Counted from the first letter of the stretch, positions 44,656-54,611 are shown. The stretch is DNA of 64,000 bases from Alcanivoracaceae bacterium (GCA_029210325.1 JARGPU010000001.1:1250126-1314125), one strand, 5' to 3'. Numbers and translations are program-made. The notes: generated by a model from the letters alone, not told the origin.

Positions 44656-44687
44656 AAAAAAAACGCCGCATGCTGCGGCGTTTTTTT
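44656..44687. terminator. Bidirectional terminator between convergent genes
   Basis: A run of A, stem ACGCCGCA / TGCGGCGT with TGC loop, then a run of T. It serves both the lipoprotein gene (+) and the GST-like gene (-). Confidence 0.93.
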
Positions 44688-44720
44688 ATGGGGGTCAACT
44701 ATGGTTTAAAGGTAAATGGC

Positions 44721-45479
44721 TTAACCGTAGGTCCGATCCAGATATTCAATAATCGCTTTTGATTCGAACAGTTCTGCACCAGTATTTGGGTCAATCAAGT
44801 AGGGCACTGCGACACGGCCGGCACGTTCAATCAGGGCTTGTCGATTGCGCTGGGTCGGCTGGTAATCTGGCATCAGCTTTCGTCGCATTGGGGGCATAAG
44901 CCAGTCGGCAGGCTGATCGCGGCCAACCTGACGGAGAATGTGTGGCAGCTCCAGTTCTGTCATGCGCTCGCGCACCAAACGGGCAAATGGACTTGCTTCA
45001 AAGCTGAACAGCTCAAGCGGTTGCTCTGCCTGACGGGTGTTGCCCTCAGCACGAACGCCTCTGCCACGGCGCAATGCCGATGCGGCAAAAGAAGCCGGAG
45101 TGCGCAGGGCTTTCAGTTTCCAGCGCTGGGGGGCCGGCTGATTGCCATATGTCGAATATAGGTAGTCGACGATGTCGGCGGATTCATACAGGGTCTCGTC
45201 AGTGTTCGGGTCGAACAGGAACGGGAACTGTTGCTTGCCGCCCAGACGTTCAACCAGCGGCCTGAATACGCTGCCATTCTTCGGGCAGGGATAGATCAGT
45301 GCGTCTATATCAAGGTCAGTCAGGGCTTCACGCACTACCCGGCAAAATGGGCAGCCTTCCATATCGTAGATTTCCAGCATTTCTTCGGGCTGGCGGCCGG
45401 CGCTGCCAATACGGATGCCGCGGCCCTGCCCGGCAACGGAGGCGAGTAGTGAGGTGGCGACTTCGAGGGTGTGGTTCAT
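44721..45479 (-). CDS. Tandem glutathione S-transferase N-terminal domain protein
   Basis: A 252-residue protein with two thioredoxin-fold GST-N domains. The first (about 34-115) has a redox-type CPFC at 43-46. The second (about 155-252) is homologous but reads SPFA in the same place, so it has lost both cysteines. Both end in PxLxDPNTxxxLxESxxIxxYL, the glutathione-binding helix. It could be a glutathione-dependent reductase or transferase with a second, structural domain. GGGAG lies before the start. It is divergent from the thiolase-FadB pair. Confidence 0.85.
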   Translation of the reverse strand: MNHTLEVATSLLASVAGQGRGIRIGSAGRQPEEMLEIYDMEGCPFCRVVREALTDLDIDALIYPCPKNGSVFRPLVERLGGKQQFPFLFDPNTDETLYESADIVDYLYSTYGNQPAPQRWKLKALRTPASFAASALRRGRGVRAEGNTRQAEQPLELFSFEASPFARLVRERMTELELPHILRQVGRDQPADWLMPPMRRKLMPDYQPTQRNRQALIERAGRVAVPYLIDPNTGAELFESKAIIEYLDRTYG

Positions 45480-45706
45480 ATAGGTCTCCCGTTGGATGTC
45501 GGCAAGGTAGAGGGGCGGAGCGGCAAGGTCAACGGCGTAACAGGCCGTAAAGCGTGCGCCGGGCTGGTGACCGGAGTTGATTATAAGGTCAAGCCCTTTG
45601 AGCATTCCTGTCATTGTCCGCCGGACTGAGGTTCAGGCAGTCTAGCGCCTCCCCCGGCATCAGCCGGTTTCTGCAAGCTTTTGATAAGGCGAGAGGAGTC
45701 GTCTCC

Positions 45707-46918
45707 ATGACCGAAGCCTATATTTACGATGCTATTCGCACCCCGCGTGGCCGGGGCAAGAAAGATGGTTCATTGCACACCGTCAAGCCGATTGACCTGG
45801 TGGTTGGCCTGATCCACGAGATCAAGGGCCGCTTCCCCAACATGGACCCGGCGCTGATTGATGACGTTGTTATGGGTATTGTGTCGCCGCTGGGTGATCA
45901 GGGCGGGGTTCTGCCGAAGATTGCTGCGCTCAAGGCGGGTCTGCCGGAAACGGTATCTGGCCTGCAGGTCAACCGTTTCTGTGCTTCCGGCCTGGAAGCC
46001 GTGAATCTGGCTACCCAGAAAGTACGTTCCGGTATGGAAGACCTGGTGCTGGCCGGTGGTGTCGAAGTGATGAGCCGGGTGCCGATGGGCTCCGACGGTA
46101 CTCCTTGGGCAATGGATCCGGAGACCAACTATGAAACCGGATTCATCCCGCAGGGTATCGGGGCTGACCTGATCGCCACTATTGAAGGTTTTTCCCGTCG
46201 TGACGTGGACGAGTTTGCTGCTTCTTCGCAGAACCGTGCCGCTGCAGCCTGGGATAAAGGCTACTTCGCCAAATCCGTAGTGCCAGTCAAAGACATGAAC
46301 GGTCTGGTGGTGCTGGATCGTGATGAGCATGTCCGCGCCGGCACCACTGCCGACACACTGGCCGGTCTGAACCCGTCATTTGCGATGATGGGCGAGATGG
46401 GTGGCTTCGATGCAGTGGCCCTGCAGAAATATCACTGGGTCGAGAAGATTGACCACGTTCATACCCCGGGTAACTCCTCCGGTATTGTTGACGGTGCCAC
46501 TCTGGTGCTGATTGGTTCGAAGGAAATCGGTGACAAGATCGGTGCCAAGCCGCGTGGCCGCATCGTTGCCACCGCTGTCAGCGGTGCTGATCCGACCATC
46601 ATGCTGACTGGTCCGGCCCCGGCGTCGTTCAAGGCGCTGGCCAAGGCAGGTATGAAGGTCAGTGATATTGACCTGTTTGAAATCAACGAAGCTTTTGCCT
46701 CCGTGGCCATGCGCTACATGAAAGACATGGGCATCAGCCATGACATCACCAACGTCAATGGCGGTTCCATCGCCATGGGGCATCCGCTCGGCGCCACTGG
46801 CGCCATGATTGTCGGAACCGTGCTGGACGAGCTGGAGCGTCGCAACAAGCGTTTCGGCCTGTGCACCCTGTGCGTTGGCGCAGGCATGGGTATCGCCACC
46901 ATCGTTGAGCGCCTCTGA
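45707..46918 (+). CDS. Acetyl-CoA C-acyltransferase (thiolase)
   Basis: A 403-residue biosynthetic/degradative-type thiolase, last step of beta-oxidation. The active cysteine is C92 in [12 protein letters not shown], followed later by [15 protein letters not shown] and the proton-donating cysteine in [10 protein letters not shown]. It forms an operon with the FadB/FadJ-like gene 28 bases downstream, thiolase first. Strong GAGAGGAG before the ATG at 45707; the longer frame to 45614 is unsupported. Could be called FadI- or FadA-like; the symbol is left open. Confidence 0.94.
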   Translation: MTEAYIYDAIRTPRGRGKKDGSLHTVKPIDLVVGLIHEIKGRFPNMDPALIDDVVMGIVSPLGDQGGVLPKIAALKAGLPETVSGLQVNRFCASGLEAVNLATQKVRSGMEDLVLAGGVEVMSRVPMGSDGTPWAMDPETNYETGFIPQGIGADLIATIEGFSRRDVDEFAASSQNRAAAAWDKGYFAKSVVPVKDMNGLVVLDRDEHVRAGTTADTLAGLNPSFAMMGEMGGFDAVALQKYHWVEKIDHVHTPGNSSGIVDGATLVLIGSKEIGDKIGAKPRGRIVATAVSGADPTIMLTGPAPASFKALAKAGMKVSDIDLFEINEAFASVAMRYMKDMGISHDITNVNGGSIAMGHPLGATGAMIVGTVLDELERRNKRFGLCTLCVGAGMGIATIVERL

Positions 46919-46946
46919 GCGGCCACCGGACACGGAGAATTTTGAA

Positions 46947-49109
46947 ATGACAGAATCGACCATTCGCTGGGAAAAAGACGCGGATAACATCGTCACCCTG
47001 ATCCTGGATGACCCGCAGCAGTCCGCTAACACCATGAACGAACGCTACACCCGCTCTATGAACGACACGGTGGCGCGTCTGGAAAAAGAAAAGGCCGACA
47101 TCGCCGGCGTTATCATCACTTCAGCAAAGAGCACCTTCTTCGCTGGTGGTGACTTGAAGGACCTGATTAAGGTTACCAAGGCTGATGCGGGCAAGATGGC
47201 TGAAGGCGGCCGGATCCTCAAGGGCGACCTGCGCAAGCTGGAAACCCTCGGTATTCCGGTGGTTGCCGCGTTGAACGGGACCGCGCTCGGTGGCGGTCTG
47301 GAAATCGCTCTGGCATGCCACCGTCGCATTGCCTTGAACAACCCGAAGGCCCAGTTTGGTCTGCCGGAAGTGTCTCTGGGTCTGCTACCCGGTGCCGGTG
47401 GTATCGTCCGCACCGTGCGCATGATGGGGGTGCAGAACGCACTGATGAATGTGCTGTTGCAAGGTCAGCGCATGAAGGCGGACAAGGCCAAGCAGGTCGG
47501 TCTGATCGACGAGATCGTCGATACCCCGGAAGAGATGATTGCCAAGGCAAAAGAGTGGATCAAGGCCAACCCGAAGAGCCAGCAACCGTTCGATGTCAAA
47601 GGCTACAAAATCCCCGGTGGCACGCCGAGCGTACCGGCATTCGCCATGAATCTGCCGGCATTTCCAGCCAATCTGCGCAAGCAGATCAAGGGCGCTAACT
47701 ATCCGGCTCCGAAGGCTATCATGTCGGCTGCGGTTGAAAGCACCCAGGTGGATGTGGATAACGCCTTCAAGATTGAAGAGCGCTATTTCATCAGTCTGGT
47801 TACCGGCCAGGTAGCGAAGAACATGACCACGGCGTTCTTCTTCAACCTGCAGGCCATTAACGCCGGCGCCAGCCGCCCCAAAGATGTGCCCAAGTTCAAG
47901 GCTGAGAAGGTCGGTATTCTTGGTGCCGGTATGATGGGTGCGGGTATTGCCTATGTCACCGCGCGCTCCGGCTCCGTGGCCGTGCTTAAGGATATTTCTG
48001 CCGAGAATGCTGAGAAGGGTAAGGACTACTCGCGCAAGCTGCTCGACAAAGAAGTATCCCGAGGCAAGATGACTGCCGAGAAGAAAGAGGAAATTCTGTC
48101 GCGCATCATTGCCACTGCAGACCCCAAGGATTTCGAGGGTGTCGACTTCGTTATTGAAGCGGTGTTCGAAAGCACCGAGCTGAAGCACAAGGTGTTTCAG
48201 GAAATCGAGGGAATGGTTAAGCCGGACGCGGTACTCGGCTCTAACACCTCGTCGCTGCCGATCACCAATCTGGCCAAGGGCGTTAAGCGTCAGGCGGATT
48301 TTATCGGTATTCACTTCTTTAGCCCGGTCGACAAGATGCCGCTGGTGGAAATTATCTGTGGCGAGCAGACCAGCCCGGAAGCGCTGGCCAAGACCTACGA
48401 TTACGTCCAGCAGATCAAGAAGACGCCAATCGTGGTTAACGATGCCCGTGGCTTCTTTACCACCCGTGTGATCGGCACCTTCGCTAATGAAGGTATCGCC
48501 ATGCTGGGCGAAGGCCTGAGCGCTCAGTCCATCGAGCAGGCTGCCATGCAGGCAGGCTATCCGGTGGGCACCTTGAACCTGATCGACGAGATCAACATGG
48601 AAACCGCACTGCGTATCGGCAAGGCGGCCCGTGATGATGCCAAGGCCGAAGGCAAAGCGCCGATGCCTGAGCATCCCGCCGAGAAGGTAATGAAGAAGAT
48701 GGTCGAAGAGCTGGGCCGTCCGGGCAAGGTTCAGGGCAAGGGCTTTTACGATTATCCGGAAGGCGGCAAGAAGAGCCTCTGGCCAGGTCTGAAAGATGCC
48801 TTTGGCGGCGACAAGGACATCCCCTTCGAGGACATGAAGGAGCGTCTGATGTTCGTCGAGGCCATCGAAGCGGTGAAGTGCTTCGAGGAGGGCGTCATCG
48901 AAGCAGTAGCTGATGCCAATATAGGCTCTATCTTCGGAATCGGCTTCCCGGCATGGACCGGTGGTGTAATCCAGTTCATTAACCAGTATGAGGGCGGTCT
49001 GGCCGGCTTCGTCAAGCGTGCCAATGAACTGCAGGCTAAGTACGGTGATCGTTTTGCGGTGCCGAAACTGCTAGCCGACAAGGCTGCCAAGGGTGAAATT
49101 TTCGTCTGA
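46947..49109 (+). CDS. Fatty-acid oxidation complex alpha subunit (FadB/FadJ-like)
   Basis: A 720-residue bifunctional enoyl-CoA hydratase and 3-hydroxyacyl-CoA dehydrogenase. The crotonase half (1-about 290) has FFAGGDLKDL, GGGLEIALACHRRIA and FGLPEVSLGLLPGAGG, with both catalytic glutamates present. The dehydrogenase half begins at about 315 with GILGAGMMGAG (NAD binding) and includes the IGIHFFSPVDKMPLVEII region with the catalytic histidine. It is co-transcribed with the thiolase and gives a second, conventional beta-oxidation route beside the MFE-2-like enzyme. CGGAG precedes the start at 46947. Confidence 0.95.
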   Translation: MTESTIRWEKDADNIVTLILDDPQQSANTMNERYTRSMNDTVARLEKEKADIAGVIITSAKSTFFAGGDLKDLIKVTKADAGKMAEGGRILKGDLRKLETLGIPVVAALNGTALGGGLEIALACHRRIALNNPKAQFGLPEVSLGLLPGAGGIVRTVRMMGVQNALMNVLLQGQRMKADKAKQVGLIDEIVDTPEEMIAKAKEWIKANPKSQQPFDVKGYKIPGGTPSVPAFAMNLPAFPANLRKQIKGANYPAPKAIMSAAVESTQVDVDNAFKIEERYFISLVTGQVAKNMTTAFFFNLQAINAGASRPKDVPKFKAEKVGILGAGMMGAGIAYVTARSGSVAVLKDISAENAEKGKDYSRKLLDKEVSRGKMTAEKKEEILSRIIATADPKDFEGVDFVIEAVFESTELKHKVFQEIEGMVKPDAVLGSNTSSLPITNLAKGVKRQADFIGIHFFSPVDKMPLVEIICGEQTSPEALAKTYDYVQQIKKTPIVVNDARGFFTTRVIGTFANEGIAMLGEGLSAQSIEQAAMQAGYPVGTLNLIDEINMETALRIGKAARDDAKAEGKAPMPEHPAEKVMKKMVEELGRPGKVQGKGFYDYPEGGKKSLWPGLKDAFGGDKDIPFEDMKERLMFVEAIEAVKCFEEGVIEAVADANIGSIFGIGFPAWTGGVIQFINQYEGGLAGFVKRANELQAKYGDRFAVPKLLADKAAKGEIFV

Positions 49110-49132
49110 TCTGATGATACCTTGTGGCAGAT

Positions 49133-49164
49133 AAAAAGGCCGGGCATGCAAGCCCGGCCTTTTT
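49133..49164. terminator. Terminator of the thiolase-FadB operon
   Basis: A 13-bp stem AAAAAGGCCGGGC / GCCCGGCCTTTTT with a 6-nt loop. Confidence 0.93.
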
Positions 49165-49287
49165 CGTTTGGTCATAGTGGGGTCGACTTGCAACGGCATG
49201 TCAGCGGTTGCCGCCCCCATGGTAATCGCTGCATACTGGCCGTGAAGACAGCAGGCACTAAATAATAACAACTGTTGGGGGCTGAAG

Positions 49288-49485
49288 ATGGGCAAACGTC
49301 AGGGTGATGATAACAAGACCTTTTTCAACAGCGACCGGTTCTTTAATGAGGGTGGCAAGTGGTTTTTCACCACCCGCGAGGGGCAGCTAAGGGGGCCGTT
49401 TGATAGTCGCAAAGATGCAGAGCAGGAGCTGATGCTTTATCTACGCGCCCTTGAAGAGCGGGCCAAGTTCGGCCTGAATCCTTGA
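49288..49485 (+). CDS. DUF6316-family small protein
   Basis: A 65-residue protein with the pattern RFFNEGGKWFFTTREG then GPFDSRKDAEQEL. From memory this is DUF6316, found in marine gammaproteobacteria and of unknown function. GGGGG precedes the ATG. It is followed by a DUF6482-like gene 44 bases on, probably co-transcribed. Confidence 0.8.
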   Translation: MGKRQGDDNKTFFNSDRFFNEGGKWFFTTREGQLRGPFDSRKDAEQELMLYLRALEERAKFGLNP

Positions 49486-49529
49486 GTCTTTTCACGTCAC
49501 CACTACATGTCTGAGTGCAAGCTCAGGCT

Positions 49530-49832
49530 ATGAAAGTGTTCATTTCCAGTCTCGATAATGTGGATATTCCCTTGCTGAGAATTCGCTCCCTCGGTCTCGG
49601 CTTGTACACCGTGGAGGTTACCCTCAGTGACGGCTGGGCCGTGGTCTGCGACGATCAGGGAGAGGTGCTGCGTTTCACTGGCATGGAATGGGCACGTCGA
49701 CGCCTGAGTCATTTGAAGGTGCGTCGTGCGGTGCTGCACCATGCCTCCGCTTATCACGAAATGATAGGTGCAGAGGAAAGCAGGCCTGAGCCGTTGGAAG
49801 TCCCCATTCGTTGGCCGGCAGATGGGCATTGA
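49530..49832 (+). CDS. DUF6482-like small protein
   Basis: A 100-residue protein recalling the DUF6482 pattern (YTVEVTLSDGWAVVCDDQGEV, WARRRLSHLKVRRAVLHH and AYHEMIG). Unknown function. The start is uncertain: ATG 49530 is chosen, GTG 49515 is in frame. A nine-codon frame from ATG 49507 ends in TGA overlapping the 49530 ATG, which could couple translation. It converges on the photolyase gene. Confidence 0.72.
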   Translation: MKVFISSLDNVDIPLLRIRSLGLGLYTVEVTLSDGWAVVCDDQGEVLRFTGMEWARRRLSHLKVRRAVLHHASAYHEMIGAEESRPEPLEVPIRWPADGH

Positions 49833-49839
49833 AACAGCC

Positions 49840-51369
49840 CTAGAGTGTTTCCGGGTGCTCCACTAGCCACTGGCCACGAGCAAAAATTCTTCTCCGTTTA
49901 TCTTCATCCATCCTTTGCCAGTTGCGGTAAATCATGGCCATGCGAGGGTGGCCTGAGAAACGTTCCTGATGACGGCTGATGAAGTGCCAGTACAGAGCGT
50001 TGAGGGGGCAGCTATCGCTGTTCTCTGACGTGGCGACATTGTAATGACACTGACCACAATAATCGGACATCCGCTGAATGTACTTGCCGCTCGCTGCATA
50101 GGGTTTGGAGCCAAGCATGCCGCCGTCGGCGTGCATCACCATGCCTAAAGTGTTTGGTAGTTCTACCCATTCATAGGCATCCGCATACACTGCCAAATAC
50201 CAGCTATGGATTTCCTCCACGTCAACACCTAATAACAGGGCAAGGTTTCCTGTAACCATCAGGCGCTGGATATGATGTGCATGAGCATGTTCCCGGGTGG
50301 CTCGCACTGCTTCGCCAATGCAGCGCATTTTCGTTGGTGCACCCCAATAAAGAGCTGGCAGAGGCTGCTGGCTGGCAAGTGCGTTTTGCTTTGAATAGTC
50401 CGGCATTTTTAGCCAGTAGATGCCTCGTACATACTCGCGCCAGCCGAGAATCTGGCGGATAAACCCTTCCACGGCGTTCAGTGGTGCCTTGCCATCACGC
50501 CAGGCTTGCTCCACAGCTTGGCAGGTCTCCAGAGGCAAGAGCAATCCCGCATTCAGGTATACCGACAACAACGAATGAAACAGGTGGTCATGATGCAGAC
50601 TCATGGCATCCTGATAATCACCAAACCATGGCAGTGCATTGTCGATAAAATAGTGCAGAGCTATCAGGGCTTGCTCACGGGTGACCGCAAACACAAATGG
50701 TTCTGCATCGCCAAAGTGGTGAGAGAATTCATGTTTGACCAGCTCAGTCACCTCCGTGGTGATTGGGTCTGGAGAAAAGTGAAGTGGCGCGGGGCAGGCC
50801 GGGGTGCCGTCGTAGCGCGAACGATTTTCGCTATCAAAGTTCCAGCGCCCACCCTCGGGATCACCCGTAGCAGTCATCAGCAGACCACTGCGTTGGCGCA
50901 TTTCCCGGTAGAAATACTCCATACGTAGTTGTTTTCTGCCTGCGGCCCAGTGCTGGAAATCAGCGTGGCTGCAGAGGAAGCGATGGTCTTCAAGCAGGGT
51001 GATGGGAATACCAAGTTTGGCTGGCCATTGCTGGTGCATTTGCTGGTCTAGTCGCCATTCGCCGCAGCGGGTAATCACTACTTCTTCAGCCTGATACTTT
51101 GCTGCACTTTGCTGTAGCGCATCACAGAGAGAGGCAAGGCCCATCTGGTAGGGGTAGTAGTCTACCTGCCAGCCTTGTTGGCGCAGCTGCGCCGCAAAGT
51201 GGCGCATGGCGGAGAACAGGAAAATGATCTTTTTGGGATGGTGTGGAACGTAACTGGCTTCCTCTCGGACCTCGGCCATAACAACTGTGTCACGGAGTCG
51301 GTCAGCAGTGGCCAGTGAGGAAAGGCCGGCGCTGAGCTGGTCGCCCAGCACCAGAATAAGGCGGCTCAT
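49840..51369 (-). CDS. Cryptochrome/photolyase-family protein, iron-sulfur type
   Basis: A 509-residue flavoprotein of the FeS-BCP (PhrB/CryB-like) group. The N-terminal [10 protein letters not shown] and the C-terminal FAD region ([18 protein letters not shown]) are diagnostic. Four cysteines in the C-terminal half fit the [4Fe-4S] ligands: CIGE, YCGQCHY and DSCPLN. PhrB members repair (6-4) photoproducts. Its ATG overlaps the folE stop (ATGA), so the two are coupled. The start at 51369 is chosen over the long upstream frame. Confidence 0.93.
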   Translation of the reverse strand: MSRLILVLGDQLSAGLSSLATADRLRDTVVMAEVREEASYVPHHPKKIIFLFSAMRHFAAQLRQQGWQVDYYPYQMGLASLCDALQQSAAKYQAEEVVITRCGEWRLDQQMHQQWPAKLGIPITLLEDHRFLCSHADFQHWAAGRKQLRMEYFYREMRQRSGLLMTATGDPEGGRWNFDSENRSRYDGTPACPAPLHFSPDPITTEVTELVKHEFSHHFGDAEPFVFAVTREQALIALHYFIDNALPWFGDYQDAMSLHHDHLFHSLLSVYLNAGLLLPLETCQAVEQAWRDGKAPLNAVEGFIRQILGWREYVRGIYWLKMPDYSKQNALASQQPLPALYWGAPTKMRCIGEAVRATREHAHAHHIQRLMVTGNLALLLGVDVEEIHSWYLAVYADAYEWVELPNTLGMVMHADGGMLGSKPYAASGKYIQRMSDYCGQCHYNVATSENSDSCPLNALYWHFISRHQERFSGHPRMAMIYRNWQRMDEDKRRRIFARGQWLVEHPETL

Positions 51370-51938
51370 CGGTTGGTGGCGAGGGCGAGGAACTCTCTGC
51401 GTGCTGCGTCGGACTCGCGCAATGTACCGAGCATAACAGAGGTGGTCATTGACGAGTTTTGCTTCTCTACTCCTCGCATCATCATGCACATATGCCTTGC
51501 CTCAACGATGACGCCGACGCCGAGTGCTTCAGTGACCTGTTGGATCGCATGGGCGATTTGGTGGGTCATATTTTCCTGAATCTGCAAGCGTCGGGCATAC
51601 ATATCCACGATGCGGGCGAATTTCGACAGGCCAAGCACCTTGCCACTGGGGATGTAGGCGATATGGCAAACCCCGGTAAACGGCAGCATATGATGCTCGC
51701 ACAGCGAATACAGTTCTATGTTCCGAACCACCACCATTTCGTCGTTGTCTGATGCGAACACAGCGCCATTGACGATATCTTCAAGGTTCTGTCGGTAGCC
51801 GTTGGTGAGAAATGTCATGGCTTTGGCGGCGCGCTTCGGAGTATCGAGCAGGCCCTCACGGCCCGGATCTTCACCCAGTTCGATGAGAATGTCGTGGTAC
51901 AGGGAGTTCAGGGATGTGGTGTGATCCAGTGGCGCCAT
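51366..51938 (-). CDS. folE: GTP cyclohydrolase I
   Basis: A 190-residue enzyme making 7,8-dihydroneopterin triphosphate from GTP, first step of pterin and folate synthesis. Zinc ligands C80, H83 (CEHH at 80-83) and C151 (RHMCMMM) are intact. [12 protein letters not shown] and the C-terminal [16 protein letters not shown] are typical. It is translationally coupled to the photolyase, suggesting a link with a pterin or folate chromophore or with light-induced genes. Confidence 0.97.
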   Translation of the reverse strand: MAPLDHTTSLNSLYHDILIELGEDPGREGLLDTPKRAAKAMTFLTNGYRQNLEDIVNGAVFASDNDEMVVVRNIELYSLCEHHMLPFTGVCHIAYIPSGKVLGLSKFARIVDMYARRLQIQENMTHQIAHAIQQVTEALGVGVIVEARHMCMMMRGVEKQNSSMTTSVMLGTLRESDAARREFLALATNR

Positions 51939-52009
51939 GATGGCTCTCCGTTGGGGGACGCTCCATCATCGGCACAGGTTGATCAACAACGCGTCAATCG
52001 TTGTCGCGA

Positions 52010-52378
52010 TTAGCTTGAGGCGGGGAGTCTGCAATAACGATGCAGCAATGCAGAGAGTTCGCTGGGGCGTACCGGCTTGGCAAGGAACTGGTCGGCGCCG
52101 GCGTCAAAGGCCTGCTGCCGCCAGGACTCGCCACTGTTGCCGGAGATAATCAGTAGTGGCAGGGAAGGGGACTGATTGCGAATATCGCGTGCCACCTGAT
52201 AGCCGTCGAGGCCGGGTAGCTCCACATCTATTATGGCCATGCGGATATCGCGCTGGCCGAACAGGCGCAGGGCGGCCTCTCCGTCAGCGGCTATCACATA
52301 CCCTAGTCCGGCTTCCTCGACAATGCGAGACAGCAACAGGCTGACAGGCTTGTTGTCTTCAACAATCAGAACATTCAT
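52010..52378 (-). CDS. Stand-alone response-regulator receiver protein
   Basis: A 122-residue single receiver domain without output domain. E7-D8 hold the metal, D51 (AIIDVELPG) is the phosphoacceptor, S79 the switch residue and K101 (LAKPV) the conserved lysine. No histidine kinase lies nearby. It may act by protein contact, as CheY-like or Spo0F-like proteins do. AGGGAAT precedes the start at 52378. Confidence 0.92.
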   Translation of the reverse strand: MNVLIVEDNKPVSLLLSRIVEEAGLGYVIAADGEAALRLFGQRDIRMAIIDVELPGLDGYQVARDIRNQSPSLPLLIISGNSGESWRQQAFDAGADQFLAKPVRPSELSALLHRYCRLPASS

Positions 52379-52463
52379 GGCAATTCCCTGAGCCGGCATC
52401 TCTCAGCAATGCTGGTGGCCGGTGCTGGTCTGCAGTCTGACTGAGTCTAGCGGCAAACTGCAG

Positions 52464-53372
52464 TCAGGTGGAACTGTTCTGCAGATTAGACATAATCGCC
52501 ATCAATGCCTGCTGTCCACTGGCTGGGTGGTCCGCATCGGTGAAATCGGTGATCTTCGCCCACTTGTCATCAATCTGTTCTGCGCTGAGGGGGGCGTTGA
52601 TAGGGAAACCGTGGCCACGGGAGCGCTGCCAGCGCAGTTTGCCGATCCAGCCGGCGCCCACCTCATACAAACCGCCCGTGTCGGTGTGGCTCTCGTGGCA
52701 CAGCTTTACCAGCAACGGTGTTACGAACTCGGGCTTCAGCTGTTCAAGGATCTGCGGCGGCATAATGGTGGCGGTCAGGCGGCTACCGGCAATCGGAGCG
52801 ATGGTGTTAACCACGATGTTTTTCTTTGCGCCTTCAATGGCAAGGGTTTGCGCCAGACCGTGAAGCCCGAGTTTGGCCATGGCGTAGTTGGCCTGACCAA
52901 AGTTGCCGTAGATGCCGGCGGCAGAGGCGGTAAAGATCAGTCGGCCATATTCCTGCTCACGCAGGTGTGGCCAGGCAGCGTGACTTATTTTGAAGGCGCC
53001 TTTGACATGGACGTTGTAGACCAGATCCCAGTCTTCCTCGGTCATGTTGTGGAAAGACTTGTCGCGCAGGATGCCAGCATTATTGATGACCACATCAATA
53101 CGGCCGAAATTATCCAGTGCACATTCGATTATCCGATCGCCATAGGTAACGGAGTCATGGTTGGCGACGGCCTCACCGCCGGCTGCAGCAATTTCCTCGA
53201 CCACCTGATCGGCGGCCGTTTTGCTGGCGCCGTCGCCAAATGCTGAACCGCCCAGATCGTTGACTATCACTCTGGCGCCGCGCCGGGCAAACTCCAGTGC
53301 GTGACTTTTGCCCAAGCCGTTACCAGCGCCGCTGACTACTACCACACGATCGTCGAATCTGAGTTCAGACAT
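52464..53372 (-). CDS. Peroxisomal-type 3-hydroxyacyl-CoA dehydrogenase (SDR)
   Basis: A 302-residue SDR closely similar to the first domain of the 999-residue enzyme: SGAGNGLGKSHAL, VNDLGGSAFG, AGILRDKSFHNM, and the shared GIYGNFGQANY with catalytic YAMAK. It therefore belongs to the MFE-2 SDR branch but is free-standing. TDFTDADHPAS near the C terminus is also shared. It is divergent from the AraC-purU pair. It likely uses NAD(P) on hydroxyacyl-CoA or steroid substrates. Confidence 0.92.
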   Translation of the reverse strand: MSELRFDDRVVVVSGAGNGLGKSHALEFARRGARVIVNDLGGSAFGDGASKTAADQVVEEIAAAGGEAVANHDSVTYGDRIIECALDNFGRIDVVINNAGILRDKSFHNMTEEDWDLVYNVHVKGAFKISHAAWPHLREQEYGRLIFTASAAGIYGNFGQANYAMAKLGLHGLAQTLAIEGAKKNIVVNTIAPIAGSRLTATIMPPQILEQLKPEFVTPLLVKLCHESHTDTGGLYEVGAGWIGKLRWQRSRGHGFPINAPLSAEQIDDKWAKITDFTDADHPASGQQALMAIMSNLQNSST

Positions 53373-53591
53373 AGCCTTTCCTGTTGTTTACTGCTGTTCT
53401 GAGAGCCGGAGAGGGTGCTTGCGGCACACAGAGCCATGAATCCATGGACATGACCGGCAGGTCGGGCCATTATTCGAGCCGCTCTGCCGCCTCTCAATGA
53501 CGCAATGTGCCAATCTGGCTGACATTAACTATCATTGGCGGCACGCCGAGCACGGCTGCATTCTTATTCCGGGGTACGGGTAACGCTGACC

Positions 53592-54611
53592 ATGATTCAT
53601 CGTAAAAACATTGCTGTTCGTCAGGTGGTGAGGGTGCTGCAGGGAGCAGCCCGGTCCGGCGCGGATATTCCGTCGCTATTGTCGACCGCGGGTATTCCCC
53701 GGTCATTACTGGATGATCCGGATGCGCGCATCGAGCGTGAGGTCTTTATTCGTCTGATGCTGGCTGTCATGCAGCAGACCGAAGACGAGTTTCTCGGTTT
53801 TGGTCAGGGACGGAAGTCCAAGCCTGGCACCTTCAGCATGATGGCCCATGCGGTGATCAATTGCTCCAGTCTTGAGAAGGCGGTGTTGCGCGGCCTGAAG
53901 TTCTACGAGTTATTTGATCTTGAGGTTCGTTGTACATTGGTTCGGGATGGCGAAATGGCAGAACTGCGGGTGACCGCCAATCCGCGTCTTGATTTTCGTG
54001 AAGTGATTATCGAGTCACTGGTATTTTTGTCTCTGCGCTTTATGAGTTGGTTGGCCGGTAAAGCCATAGAGCCGGAAAGGGTTGATCTGGATTTTGAGCG
54101 TGGCGGCAAGGAGGACGATTATCGCTCCCTGTTTAATTGCCCCGTGGAGTATCAACAGGACATCAGCCGCCTGGTATTTCGCCGTGATTACCTTGACCTG
54201 CCGCTGGTACAGAACGAAATCTCCCTGTCCAAGTTTCTCAAGGATTCGCTGGCCCAGTTGTTGGAGGGCAACATTCACAATGTGGGCCTGCCGGCCCAGA
54301 TTCGCGCTATTATCTCAAAGGAATATGGCAATAATTTCCCCGATTTTTCTGAGATCTGTGAAAAGCTGAACATGACACCGCAGACCCTGCGTCGGCGTTT
54401 GAAAGAGGGTAATACCAGTTATCAGGAGATTAAGGACACCATCCGCAAGGATGCCTCGATCTACTATCTGTCCAAGCCTGAGCTGTCGATTGATGAAATT
54501 GCCTTGTTGATGGGCTTTAGTGAGGCCAGCTCGTTTCACCGGGCATTCAAGAAATGGACCGGTAAAACGCCTTCCGTTTACCGGCGTGAATACTTCGGAG
54601 ATCTTGCATGA
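53592..54611 (+). CDS. AraC-family transcriptional regulator
   Basis: A 339-residue regulator. The N-terminal two-thirds match the arabinose-binding-like sensor domain of OruR/ArgR-type AraC proteins. The C-terminal HTH pair is FSEICEKLNMTPQTLRRRLK and IDEIALLMGFSEASSFHRAF with WTGKTPSVYRREY. The stop overlaps the purU start (ATGA), and the SDR at 53372 is divergent, so either may be its target. No obvious Shine-Dalgarno precedes the ATG at 53592. Confidence 0.92.
   Translation: MIHRKNIAVRQVVRVLQGAARSGADIPSLLSTAGIPRSLLDDPDARIEREVFIRLMLAVMQQTEDEFLGFGQGRKSKPGTFSMMAHAVINCSSLEKAVLRGLKFYELFDLEVRCTLVRDGEMAELRVTANPRLDFREVIIESLVFLSLRFMSWLAGKAIEPERVDLDFERGGKEDDYRSLFNCPVEYQQDISRLVFRRDYLDLPLVQNEISLSKFLKDSLAQLLEGNIHNVGLPAQIRAIISKEYGNNFPDFSEICEKLNMTPQTLRRRLKEGNTSYQEIKDTIRKDASIYYLSKPELSIDEIALLMGFSEASSFHRAFKKWTGKTPSVYRREYFGDLA

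Noticed and set aside
45577-45592. TTGA-N8-TCAA as an operator for the thiolase operon
   Set aside because: The arms are only four bases and likely by chance.
46809-46946. N-terminal extension of the FadB/FadJ-like gene
   Set aside because: It overlaps the thiolase gene in another frame; the start at 46947 has a ribosome-binding site and fits the family.
47385-48674. 429-codon antisense open frame
   Set aside because: Shadow of the FadB/FadJ-like gene; no recognisable domain.
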